Shown here piece after piece: positions 44,893-52,490 of a stretch of DNA of 64,000 nucleotides. The stretch is from assembly GCF_002846415.1 (NCBI RefSeq), contig NZ_PJMX01000001.1, positions 7,316,001 to 7,380,000 on the forward strand. The letters are read 5' to 3'. The translations under genes and the position numbers were made by a program. Each line of letters opens with the position of its first letter. Positions within the stretch are counted from its first letter, which is position 1. Source of the DNA: Streptomyces sp. TLI_146 (lineage in GTDB: Bacteria; Actinomycetota; Actinomycetes; Streptomycetales; Streptomycetaceae). The notes under the pieces are model-generated. The model searched no databases. It had not been told where the DNA came from and was given only the letters and a program-made list of their open reading frames with translations.

Positions 44893-45626
44893 TCGGCCTC
44901 GTACTCGCAGCCGGTGCCGGACGGCGTCTGCGCCCCTACACCGACACGCTCCCGAAGGCCCTCGTGCCCGTCGACGGCGACACCACGATCCTGGACCTCA
45001 CGCTCGGCAACTTCGCCGAGATCGGTCTCACCGAGGTCGCGATCATCGTCGGCTACAAGAAGGAGGCCGTCTACGAGCGCAAGGCGGCGCTGGAGGCGAA
45101 GTACGGCCTCAAGCTGACCCTGATCGACAACGACAAGGCCGAGGAGTGGAACAACGCCTACTCCCTGTGGTGCGGCCGTGACGCGATCAAGCACGATGTG
45201 ATCCTCGCCAACGGCGACACCGTGCATCCGGTCTCCGTCGAGAAGACGCTGCTGGCCGCCCGCGGCGAGGGCAAGAAGATCATCCTCGCCCTCGACACGG
45301 TGAAGAGCCTCGCCGACGAGGAGATGAAGGTCATCGTCGACGCCGGGAAGGGCGTCCGGACGATCACCAAGCTGATGGACCCGGCGACGGCCACCGGTGA
45401 GTACATCGGCGTCACCCTCATCGAGGGCTCCGCCGCCGACGAGCTCGCCGACGCGCTGAAGACCACCTTCGAGCGCGACCCCGACCTCTACTACGAGGAC
45501 GGCTACCAGGAGCTCGTCAACCGCGGCTTCACGATCGATGTCGCGCCGATCGGCGAGGTCTCGTGGGTCGAGATCGACAACCACGACGACCTCGCGAAGG
45601 GCCGTGAGATCGCGTGCCAGTACTGA
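44889..45626 (+). CDS. sugar/polyol-phosphate cytidylyltransferase-like nucleotidyltransferase
   Basis: 245 aa. The nucleotidyltransferase signature is LVLAAGAGRRLRPYTDTLPKAL (first 20 residues or so), followed by ANGDTVHP with its metal-binding Asp and EYIGVTLI. It resembles phosphocholine and inositol-phosphate cytidylyltransferases (LicC/IPCT group) more than glucose-1-phosphate enzymes. It likely makes the CDP-activated head group for the neighbouring phosphatidyltransferases. ATG 44889 overlaps the previous TGA (ATGA). Its own end overlaps the next gene by 13 bp. Confidence 0.83.
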   Translation: MIGLVLAAGAGRRLRPYTDTLPKALVPVDGDTTILDLTLGNFAEIGLTEVAIIVGYKKEAVYERKAALEAKYGLKLTLIDNDKAEEWNNAYSLWCGRDAIKHDVILANGDTVHPVSVEKTLLAARGEGKKIILALDTVKSLADEEMKVIVDAGKGVRTITKLMDPATATGEYIGVTLIEGSAADELADALKTTFERDPDLYYEDGYQELVNRGFTIDVAPIGEVSWVEIDNHDDLAKGREIACQY

Positions 45627-46675
45627 CCCGGCTCATCCCTTCGCCGGTCGTCGTCGACATCAGCCGGGGCGCCCTGGACGACCTGGCGGGCCTCCTGGCC
45701 GACCAGCGGATCTCGGCCTCCGGCAAGCTGGCGATCGCGGTCAGCGGCGGCTCGGGCCAGGCGCTGAGCGAGAAGCTCGCGCCGGTGCTCCCGGGCGCCG
45801 ACTGGTATCCGGTCGCCGACGGCACCATCGACTCCGCCGTACAGCTCGCCGACGACATCAAGGGCAAGCGGTACGACGCGGTCGTGGGCCTGGGCGGCGG
45901 CAAGATCATCGACGTGGCGAAGTACGCCGCGGCGCGGGTCGGGCTGCCCATGGTCGCGGTCGCCACCAACCTCTCGCACGACGGCATCTGCTCGCCGGTC
46001 TCGATCCTGGACAACGACAACGGCCGCGGCTCCTACGGCGTGCCCACGCCCATCGCCATGGTCATCGACCTCGACGTCATCCGCGAGGCACCCGTCCGGT
46101 TCGTCCGCTCCGGCATCGGCGACGCGATCTCCAACATCTCCGCGATCGCGGACTGGGAGCTCTCGCACGAGGTCAACGGCGAGCCGGTGGATGGCCTGGC
46201 CGCCGCCATGGCCCGTACCGCGGGCGAGTCGGTGCTGCGCCACCCCGGCGGCGTCGGCGACGACGAGTTCCTCACCGTCCTGTCCGAGGCGCTGGTGCTC
46301 TCCGGCATCGCCATGTCGATCAGCGGCGACACCCGCCCCTCGTCCGGCGCCTGCCACGAGATCAGCCACGCCTTCGACCTGCTCCACCCCAAGCGCTCCG
46401 CGCTCCACGGCGAGCAGGTCGGCCTCGGCGCCGCCTTCGCGATGCATCTGCGCGGCGCCGCCGAGCAGTCCGGTCTCTTCACGGAGGTGCTGCGGCGGCA
46501 CGGCCTGCCCGTACTCCCGCAGGAAATCGGCTTCTCCGCCGACGAGTTCGTCCGGGCGGTGGCGTACGCGCCGCAGACCCGGCCGGGCCGTTTCACGATC
46601 CTGGAACACCTCAACCTGTCCACAGCCCAGATCAAGGACGCTTACGCCGACTATGCAAAAGCCATCGGTAGCTGA
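45614..46675 (+). CDS. glycerol-1-phosphate dehydrogenase-like iron/zinc alcohol dehydrogenase
   Basis: 353 aa. Motifs match archaeal G1P dehydrogenase and bacterial AraM rather than ordinary Fe-alcohol dehydrogenases: VGLGGGKIIDVAKYAA, TNLSHDGICSP (119-128), the metal ligand D170 in GIGD, H248 and H252 in GACHEISH, and H265 in HGEQVGLG. The enzyme would reduce dihydroxyacetone phosphate to sn-glycerol 1-phosphate, the archaeal stereoisomer. There is no PcrB-type prenyl-transferase in the window, so the product is probably used by the CDP-alcohol enzymes; other substrates remain possible. GTG 45614 overlaps the upstream gene. Confidence 0.8.
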   Translation: MPVLTRLIPSPVVVDISRGALDDLAGLLADQRISASGKLAIAVSGGSGQALSEKLAPVLPGADWYPVADGTIDSAVQLADDIKGKRYDAVVGLGGGKIIDVAKYAAARVGLPMVAVATNLSHDGICSPVSILDNDNGRGSYGVPTPIAMVIDLDVIREAPVRFVRSGIGDAISNISAIADWELSHEVNGEPVDGLAAAMARTAGESVLRHPGGVGDDEFLTVLSEALVLSGIAMSISGDTRPSSGACHEISHAFDLLHPKRSALHGEQVGLGAAFAMHLRGAAEQSGLFTEVLRRHGLPVLPQEIGFSADEFVRAVAYAPQTRPGRFTILEHLNLSTAQIKDAYADYAKAIGS

Positions 46676-47432
46676 ACTCCGCCCGGTCGTGCACCCTCCG
46701 GGCGTCAAGGACCGGCGGAGCGGCGAGCACTGGGGAGGCCGGCTCTACATGCGCGAGGTCTCCCTGCGCGTCGACCGGCATCTGGTGACCACGAAGGTCA
46801 CGCCCAACCAGCTGACCTACGTGATGACCGTCGCCGCCGCCTTCGCGGCCCCGGCCCTGCTGGTGCCGGGGATCTGGGGCGCCGTGCTCGGCGTGGTGAT
46901 GGCGCAGGTCTATCTGCTCCTTGACTGCGTCGACGGCGAGGTCGCCCGCTGGAAGAAGCAGTACTCGATGGTCGGCGTCTACGTGGACCGGGTCGCCGCC
47001 TATGTGCTCGACGCCGCCGTGCTCGTCGGCTTCGGGCTGCGCGCCGCCGACATCTGGGGCACCGGCCGCATCGACTGGCTGTGGGCCTTCCTCGGCACCC
47101 TCGCCGCCCTCGGCGCGGTGCTGATCAAGTCCGAGACCGACCTCGTCGGTGTCGCCCGCCACCAGCAGGGCATGCCGCCCGTCAAGGAGGCGGCGTCCGA
47201 GCCGCGTTCGTCCGGCGTGGCGCTGGCCCGCCGGGCCGCCGGCGCGCTCAAGTTCCACCGGCTGATCCTCGGCATCGAGGCGTCCCTGCTGATCCTGGTC
47301 CTGGCGATCGTGGACCACGTGCGGGGCGACCTGTTCTTCTCCCGCCTCGGCGTCGCCGTCCTCGCGGGCATCGCGCTGCTCCAGAGCGTGCTGCACCTGG
47401 TGTCCATCCTCGCCTCCAGCAGGCTCAAGTGA
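46653..47432 (+). CDS. CDP-alcohol phosphatidyltransferase family protein, fourth motif Asp replaced
   Basis: 259 aa with about five membrane helices. The motif reads D91-x2-D94-G95-x2-A98-R99-x8-G108-x3-D112-x3-A116: Ala sits where the fourth Asp, thought to be the catalytic base, is expected. The upstream paralogue is intact. This protein may be inactive, regulatory, a partner subunit, or use another base. ATG 46653 lies 23 bp inside the end of the dehydrogenase gene, and its TGA overlaps the next GTG, so expression is tightly coupled. Confidence 0.82.
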   Translation: MQKPSVAELRPVVHPPGVKDRRSGEHWGGRLYMREVSLRVDRHLVTTKVTPNQLTYVMTVAAAFAAPALLVPGIWGAVLGVVMAQVYLLLDCVDGEVARWKKQYSMVGVYVDRVAAYVLDAAVLVGFGLRAADIWGTGRIDWLWAFLGTLAALGAVLIKSETDLVGVARHQQGMPPVKEAASEPRSSGVALARRAAGALKFHRLILGIEASLLILVLAIVDHVRGDLFFSRLGVAVLAGIALLQSVLHLVSILASSRLK

Positions 47433-48313
47433 GCGCCCCGCTGAAGGTCGGCGCGGTCGTCATCACCATGGGCAACCGCCCGGAGGAGCTGCGCGCGCTG
47501 CTCGACTCGGTCGCCAAGCAGGACGGCGACCCGGTCGAGGTCGTGGTGGTCGGCAACGGCGCCCCGGTCCCGGACGTCCCGGCGGGCGTGCGGACCGTGG
47601 AGCTGCCCGAGAACCTGGGCATCCCCGGCGGGCGCAACGTCGGCATCGAGGCGTTCGGTCCGTCCGGCGCCGAGGTCGACATCCTGCTCTTCCTCGACGA
47701 CGACGGGCTGCTGCCGAACACCGACACGGCCGAGCTGTGCCGCCAGGCGTTCGCCGCCGACCCGGCGCTCGGCATCGTCAGCTTCCGCATCGCGGACCCG
47801 GAGACCGGGGTCACCCAGCGCCGCCACGTCCCGCGGCTGCGCGCCTCCGACCCGATGCGCTCCTCGCGCGTGACGACCTTCCTGGGCGGCGCCAACGCCG
47901 TACGCACCAAGGTCATCGCCGAGGTCGGCGGGCTGCCCGACGAGTTCTTCTACGCCCACGAGGAGACCGATCTCGCCTGGCGGGCGCTGGACGCCGGCTG
48001 GATGATCGACTACCGCGCGGACATGGTCCTGTTCCACCCGACGACGGCGCCCTCCCGGCACGCGGTCTACCACCGGATGGTGGCCCGCAACCGGGTCTGG
48101 CTGGCCCGGCGCAACCTGCCGGCCCCGCTGGTCCCCGTGTACCTGGGGGTCTGGATGCTGCTCACGCTCGCCAGGAAGCCCTCCGGGCCCGCCCTCAAGG
48201 CGTGGTTCGGCGGCTTCAAGGAAGGCTGGACCACTCCGTGCGGACCGCGCCGCCCCATGAAGTGGCGTACGGTCTGGCGGCTGACCCGGCTGGGCCGTCC
48301 GCCCGTCATCTGA
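47429..48313 (+). CDS. glycosyltransferase family 2
   Basis: 294 aa. The GT-A core has VGAVVITMGNRPEELRALL, VVGNGAPV, NLGIPGGRNVG and the metal-binding FLDDDG; a later FFYAHEETDLAWRALDAGW is typical of rhamnosyl-type GT2 enzymes acting on polysaccharides. No strong membrane helix except a hydrophobic stretch near 240 (LGVWMLLTLA). It is coupled by GTGA to the preceding gene. It likely adds a sugar to the lipid- or polyol-linked product before export. Confidence 0.88.
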   Translation: MSAPLKVGAVVITMGNRPEELRALLDSVAKQDGDPVEVVVVGNGAPVPDVPAGVRTVELPENLGIPGGRNVGIEAFGPSGAEVDILLFLDDDGLLPNTDTAELCRQAFAADPALGIVSFRIADPETGVTQRRHVPRLRASDPMRSSRVTTFLGGANAVRTKVIAEVGGLPDEFFYAHEETDLAWRALDAGWMIDYRADMVLFHPTTAPSRHAVYHRMVARNRVWLARRNLPAPLVPVYLGVWMLLTLARKPSGPALKAWFGGFKEGWTTPCGPRRPMKWRTVWRLTRLGRPPVI

Positions 48314-48402
48314 CACTCTCGGATCTGAACATCGGGTGCGGGCCACCGGGCTCCGGGCACTTCGGTCATCGGGCGAACTTATGAAAGCGAAAGTTTCCTC
48401 TT

Positions 48403-49284
48403 GTGAGTGACACAACTCTGTCCCCGGCGGACCTCGCCGCCAAGCACGGCCTGGCGGTGAGCGGCGCCCGGCCGGGGCTGCTCGACTACTGCCGCCAGCT
48501 CTGGGGGCGGCGCCACTTCATCCTGTCGTTCTCGCAGGCGAAGCTGACCGCCCAGTACAGCCAGGCGAAGCTCGGCCAGATCTGGCAGGTGGCGACCCCG
48601 CTGCTCAACGCGCTGGTCTACTACTTCATCTTCGGCGTGCTGATGAACGCCAAGCGGGGCATCCCCTCCGACGTGTACATCCCGTTCCTGGTGACGGGCA
48701 TCTTCGTCTTCACCTTCACCCAGAACTCGGTGATGGCGGGCGTCCGGGCGATCTCCGGCAACCTCGGCCTGGTGCGCGCGCTGCACTTCCCGCGCGCCTC
48801 GCTGCCGATCTCCTTCGCGCTCCAGCAGCTCCAGCAGCTGCTGTTCTCGATGATCGTCCTGGTCCTCGTGGTGGTCTCGTCGGGCAGCATGCCGATGGCG
48901 TCGTGGCTGCTGATGGTGCCGGTGCTGGCGTGCCAGTTCGTCTTCAACACCGGTCTGGCGATGATCATGGCCAGGCTCGGCAGCAAGACCCCGGACCTGG
49001 CTCAGCTGATGCCGTTCGTCCTGCGGACCTGGATGTACGCCTCCGGCGTCATGTTCAGCATCAAGGTGGTCCTCCAGGGCAAGCCGCACTGGCTCGCCCA
49101 GGTCCTCCAGGTCAACCCGGCCGCGGTCTACATGGACCTGGCCCGGTTCGCCATGATCGACGGCTACGGTGCGAGCAACCTGCCCCCGCACGTGTGGGCG
49201 CTGGCGGTCGGCTGGGCCCTCGTGGTGGGCGTCGCGGGCTTCGTGTACTTCTGGAAGGCAGAGGAGCAGTACGGCCGTGGCTGA
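48403..49284 (+). CDS. ABC-2 polysaccharide/teichoic acid exporter permease (TagG-like)
   Basis: 293 aa with six predicted membrane helices and the N-terminal AKLTAQYSQAKLGQIWQVATPLLNALVYYFIFG region characteristic of TagG/RfbD-type permeases. Such permeases move lipid-linked wall polymers or O-antigens across the membrane with a TagH-like ATPase. GTG 48403 follows an 89-bp gap after the GT2, which may hold an internal promoter. The 3' end overlaps the ATPase gene by 8 bp. The pair gives the strongest clue that the cluster's product is exported. Confidence 0.9.
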   Translation: MSDTTLSPADLAAKHGLAVSGARPGLLDYCRQLWGRRHFILSFSQAKLTAQYSQAKLGQIWQVATPLLNALVYYFIFGVLMNAKRGIPSDVYIPFLVTGIFVFTFTQNSVMAGVRAISGNLGLVRALHFPRASLPISFALQQLQQLLFSMIVLVLVVVSSGSMPMASWLLMVPVLACQFVFNTGLAMIMARLGSKTPDLAQLMPFVLRTWMYASGVMFSIKVVLQGKPHWLAQVLQVNPAAVYMDLARFAMIDGYGASNLPPHVWALAVGWALVVGVAGFVYFWKAEEQYGRG

Positions 49285-50080
49285 GGACAACATCCGTATC
49301 GCCGACGCGAGCGGCGAGCGCATCCCGACCGTCATCGCCGACGACGTGCACATCGTGTACACGGTCAACGGCGCGGGCGGCGGCCGGGGCAGCGCCACCG
49401 CCGCGCTGAGCCGGATAGTGAAGCGGGACAAGGGCGAGTCGCGCGGCATGCGCAAGGTGCACGCCGTACGGGGCGTCTCCTTCACCGCGTACCGCGGCGA
49501 GGCGATCGGCCTGATCGGCACCAACGGCTCGGGCAAGTCGACCCTGCTGCGGGCGATCGCCGGGCTGCTGCCGCCGGCCAGGGGCCGGGTCTACACCAAC
49601 GGCCAGCCGTCGCTGCTCGGCGTCAACGCCGCGCTGATGAACGAGCTGACCGGCGAGCGCAACGTGATCCTGGGCGGCCTGGCCATGGGCATGTCGCGCG
49701 AGGAGATCAAGGAGCGGTACGCGGAGATCGTCGACTTCTCCGGCATCAACGAGAAGGGCGACTTCATCACCCTGCCGATGCGGACGTACTCCTCGGGCAT
49801 GGCGGCCCGGCTGCGGTTCTCCATCGCCGCCGCCAAGGACCACGACGTCCTGATGATCGACGAGGCGCTCGCGACCGGTGACCGCAAGTTCCAGATCCGC
49901 TCCGAGGAGCGCATCCGCGAGCTGCGCAAGCACGCGGGCACGGTCTTCCTGGTCAGCCACAGCATCGGCTCCATCAGGGACACCTGCAACCGGGTGCTCT
50001 GGCTGGAGCGGGGCGAGCTCCTGATGGACGGCCCCACCGACGAGGTCGTCAAGGCGTACCAGAAGGAGACCGGCCGCTGA
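49277..50080 (+). CDS. ABC transporter ATPase (TagH-like polymer exporter)
   Basis: 267 aa. Walker A is GTNGSGKST, the signature YSSGMAARLRFSIA (the SSGM variant typical of polysaccharide and teichoic acid exporters) and Walker B LMIDEALATGD. The family trait ALMNELTGERNVILGG is present. It has no C-terminal carbohydrate-binding extension, so substrate recognition is probably by the permease or the lipid carrier. GTG 49277 has GAGGAG 6-8 nt upstream. It is the last gene of this cluster; a hairpin lies 30 bp after the stop. Confidence 0.92.
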   Translation: MAEDNIRIADASGERIPTVIADDVHIVYTVNGAGGGRGSATAALSRIVKRDKGESRGMRKVHAVRGVSFTAYRGEAIGLIGTNGSGKSTLLRAIAGLLPPARGRVYTNGQPSLLGVNAALMNELTGERNVILGGLAMGMSREEIKERYAEIVDFSGINEKGDFITLPMRTYSSGMAARLRFSIAAAKDHDVLMIDEALATGDRKFQIRSEERIRELRKHAGTVFLVSHSIGSIRDTCNRVLWLERGELLMDGPTDEVVKAYQKETGR

Positions 50081-50110
50081 CAGTCGGTCACCGTTCGAAC
50101 GATCCCGTGA

Positions 50111-50138
50111 GCCCCCGTCGATCAACCCCGGCGGGGGC
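50111..50138 (+). terminator. hairpin after the TagGH-type cluster
   Basis: GCCCCCG (50111-50117) pairs with CGGGGGC (50132-50138) across a 14-nt loop, followed by CTTCG. It separates the exporter cluster from the hopanoid operon; the weak loop makes full termination uncertain. Confidence 0.5.
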
Positions 50139-50429
50139 CTTCGCGTCCTTGGGGGCGGTCCGCGGGACGGGCCGGAATGTCAAGGCTCCGTCAAGTCGCC
50201 TGCGTCGGGGGAAGGTTGGCCCGGATTGAAGTGTTCTTGTAATGCGCGCAACACCCCGACGTGTTGTCAGGCGTTGTACAACGTAAGCTGTACCGGTGTT
50301 GATCGTGACGGATGGGCGGTACCGCCCCGGGCAGCCCGCGCGGGAGTCGTCCGTCACTCGGGAGGCTCGGCGGCGTGTCCGAAATGGGATGTTTTGGGTC
50401 GGCGGTGTAGAACGGGAGATGTGACGGCA
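50139..50429 (+). promoter_or_regulatory. hopanoid operon upstream region with two palindromes
   Basis: This stretch has no good ORF. CAACAC (50249-50254) and GTGTTG (50261-50266) form an inverted repeat with a 6-bp spacer, and CGTTGTACAACG (50272-50283) is a perfect 12-bp palindrome. Both precede the operon and may be operator sites. GC content drops locally, as expected at a promoter. No clear -35/-10 pair could be chosen. Confidence 0.5.
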
Positions 50430-50495
50430 ATGGCTACGGGAAATCTCCAGCTACGAGAGACCTCCGCCGTTCCCGTACCGGGCGGCCCCCGGTGA
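50430..50495 (+). CDS. possible 21-aa leader ORF coupled to hpnC
   Basis: Frame reads ATG GCT ACG GGA and ends TGA at 50493-50495, overlapping the hpnC GTG as GTGA. GGGAG (50414-50418) precedes it; GTG 50421 in frame is another start. The 21 residues include LQLRETSAVPVPGG. It may be a translated leader, or simply chance frame. No homology recognised. Confidence 0.35.
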   Translation: MATGNLQLRETSAVPVPGGPR

Positions 50496-51403
50496 CAGAT
50501 GTCCGGGACGTGCGCACCGACTCCCCCTCGCGCACCACGCTCGACAAGGCCACGGAGGAGAACTTCCCGGTGGCCCCCTTCTTTCTGCCGCGCGCCTGGC
50601 GCGACGACCTGATGGCGGTGTACGGCTACGCCCGCCTGGTCGACGACATCGGCGACGGCGACCTCGCACCCGGCGGCGCCGACGCCCGGCACCTGGGCGT
50701 GGCTCCCGCCGACGCGGACGACCGGCTCGTGATGCTCGACGCCTTCGAGGCCGATCTGCGCCGCGTCTTCGACTCCACCCCGCGCCACCCGCTGCTCAAG
50801 GCCCTGCAGCCCACCGTCCGCCGCCGCTCGCTCACCCCCGGCCCTTTCCTCGGCCTGATCGCGGCGAACCGGCAGGACCAGCAGGTCAGGCGGTACGAGA
50901 CCTACGAGGACCTGGTCGCGTACTGCGAACTGTCGGCCAACCCCGTGGGGCGCCTGGTGCTGGCGATCACCGGCACCGAGAGCCCCGAGCGCGTCCGGCG
51001 CTCGGACGCCGTCTGCACGGCGCTCCAGATCGTCGAACACCTCCAGGACGTCAGCGAGGACCTCGCCCGGGACCGCGTCTATCTGCCCGCCGAGGACATG
51101 AAGCGGTTCCATGTGACCGAGGCCGACCTGGCCGCGCCGCGTGGGGGCGCGTCGGTGCGCGCCCTGGTCGCGTTCGAGGCGGAACGCGCCGCACGGCTGC
51201 TGAATGAAGGCACCCCCCTGGTGGGTAGCGTCCACGGCAGACTCAGACTGCTGCTGGCCGGTTTCGTGGCCGGGGGACGCGCCGCGCTCGACGCGGTCGC
51301 TGCCGCCGGCCACGACGTACTCCCTGGACCTCCCAAGCCCACCAAGTCCAGTCTGCTGCGCGAAGTGGGAGCCGTGTTGCGTAGAGCGCGTAGAGAGGGG
51401 TGA
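50492..51403 (+). CDS. hpnC: hopanoid squalene synthase HpnC
   Basis: 303 aa. A squalene/phytoene-synthase fold with ENFPVAPFFLPRAWRDDLMAVYGYARLVDDIGD, where the DDxxD-like group binds diphosphate-Mg, and QIVEHLQDVSEDLARDRVYLP as the second motif. HpnC converts presqualene diphosphate to hydroxysqualene in the three-enzyme HpnCDE route. GTG 50492 is coupled to a small upstream ORF and its stop overlaps the hpnD GTG. Its order before hpnD is the standard one. Confidence 0.93.
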   Translation: MTDVRDVRTDSPSRTTLDKATEENFPVAPFFLPRAWRDDLMAVYGYARLVDDIGDGDLAPGGADARHLGVAPADADDRLVMLDAFEADLRRVFDSTPRHPLLKALQPTVRRRSLTPGPFLGLIAANRQDQQVRRYETYEDLVAYCELSANPVGRLVLAITGTESPERVRRSDAVCTALQIVEHLQDVSEDLARDRVYLPAEDMKRFHVTEADLAAPRGGASVRALVAFEAERAARLLNEGTPLVGSVHGRLRLLLAGFVAGGRAALDAVAAAGHDVLPGPPKPTKSSLLREVGAVLRRARREG

Positions 51404-52350
51404 GCCGGACCGTGGATCCACACGCACACGTGTCCGCGCCGGTACAGGCCGCGTACAGCTACTGCGAGGCGGTGACCGGACAGCAGGCGCGCAATTTCGC
51501 GTACGGCATCAGGCTGCTGCCGACCGACAAGCGCCAGGCGATGTCCGCGCTCTACGCGTTCTCGCGGCGCGTCGACGACATCGGCGACGGACTCCTGCCC
51601 GCCGAGGCGAAGAAGCAGCGCCTGGAGGAGACCCGCGCGCTGCTCGGCCGGATCGCCGAGGGCGCGGTCGAGGAGGACGACACCGACCCGGTGGCCGTGG
51701 CGCTCGCGGACGCGGCGCGCCGCTTCCCGATCCCGCTGGACGGACTCGACGAGCTCATCGACGGCGTCCTGATGGACGTGCACGGCGAGACCTATGAGAC
51801 CTGGGACGACCTGAAGGTCTACTGCCGGTGTGTCGCGGGCGCCATCGGCCGGCTCTCGCTGGGCGTGTTCGGTACACAACCGGGCGCACCGGGCGCCGAG
51901 CGCGCCCCCGAGTACGCCGACACGCTGGGTCTCGCGCTGCAACTCACCAACATCCTCAGAGACGTTCGCGAGGACGCGGGCAACGGGCGCACCTATCTGC
52001 CCGCCGACGACCTGGCGAAGTTCGGGTGCGCCGCGGGCTTCCACACCCCGGTCCCGCCGGCCGGCTCCGACTTCGCGGGCCTGGTCCACTTCGAAGTGCG
52101 CCGCGCCCGGGCCCTCTTCGCCGAGGGCTACCGGCTGCTGCCCATGCTCGACCGGCGCAGCGGCGCCTGTGTCGCCGCGATGGCCGGAATCTACCGCCGG
52201 CTGCTCGACCGCATCGAGCGCGACCCCGAGGCCGTGCTGCGCGGCCGGGTCTCGCTGCCCGGCCGGGAGAAGGCGTACGTGGCGGTACGCGGACTGTCGG
52301 GGCTCGACACCCGTACCGTCTCCCGGCAGACCGCCAGGAGGCGCGCCTGA
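51400..52350 (+). CDS. hpnD: presqualene diphosphate synthase HpnD
   Basis: 316 aa. Two aspartate-rich motifs are present: AFSRRVDDIGDG and NILRDVREDAGNGRTYLP. Also conserved are SYCEAVTGQQARNFAYGIRLLP and VAGAIGRLSLGVFG. It condenses two farnesyl diphosphates into presqualene diphosphate for HpnC. GTG 51400 overlaps the hpnC TGA, and its own TGA overlaps the ATG of a 46-aa protein gene. Confidence 0.94.
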   Translation: MSRTVDPHAHVSAPVQAAYSYCEAVTGQQARNFAYGIRLLPTDKRQAMSALYAFSRRVDDIGDGLLPAEAKKQRLEETRALLGRIAEGAVEEDDTDPVAVALADAARRFPIPLDGLDELIDGVLMDVHGETYETWDDLKVYCRCVAGAIGRLSLGVFGTQPGAPGAERAPEYADTLGLALQLTNILRDVREDAGNGRTYLPADDLAKFGCAAGFHTPVPPAGSDFAGLVHFEVRRARALFAEGYRLLPMLDRRSGACVAAMAGIYRRLLDRIERDPEAVLRGRVSLPGREKAYVAVRGLSGLDTRTVSRQTARRRA

Positions 52351-52490
52351 TGGCCCATGGGCACCTGGACGTGCGGCCGAGGAGCATTACGCGTGGAGGG
52401 TGTGCAACCCCCGCTCCGGCCGGGGCGTCCCTGACTGCGACGGCCGGTCGTGCGCACGACACCGGCACGGCCGGAGGGGAGGGCGCATGA
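52350..52490 (+). CDS. small DUF6380-like protein in the hopanoid operon
   Basis: 46 aa. ATG 52350 overlaps hpnD's TGA by one base, and its TGA overlaps hpnE's ATG (ATGA), so it is translationally coupled at both ends. The C-terminal ASLTATAGRAHDTGTAGGEGA matches my memory of DUF6380 proteins (VASLTATAGRAPF...GGRTGEGA), short Streptomyces proteins of unknown role. No cysteines beyond one, no membrane helix. It could regulate or bridge HpnD and HpnE; that is conjecture. Confidence 0.6.
   Translation: MAHGHLDVRPRSITRGGCATPAPAGASLTATAGRAHDTGTAGGEGA

Noticed and set aside
45614..46675. 3-dehydroquinate or ordinary iron alcohol dehydrogenase
   Set aside because: The SHDGICSP, GACHEISH and HGEQVG motifs fit the glycerol-1-phosphate dehydrogenase/AraM branch better, though activity remains untested.
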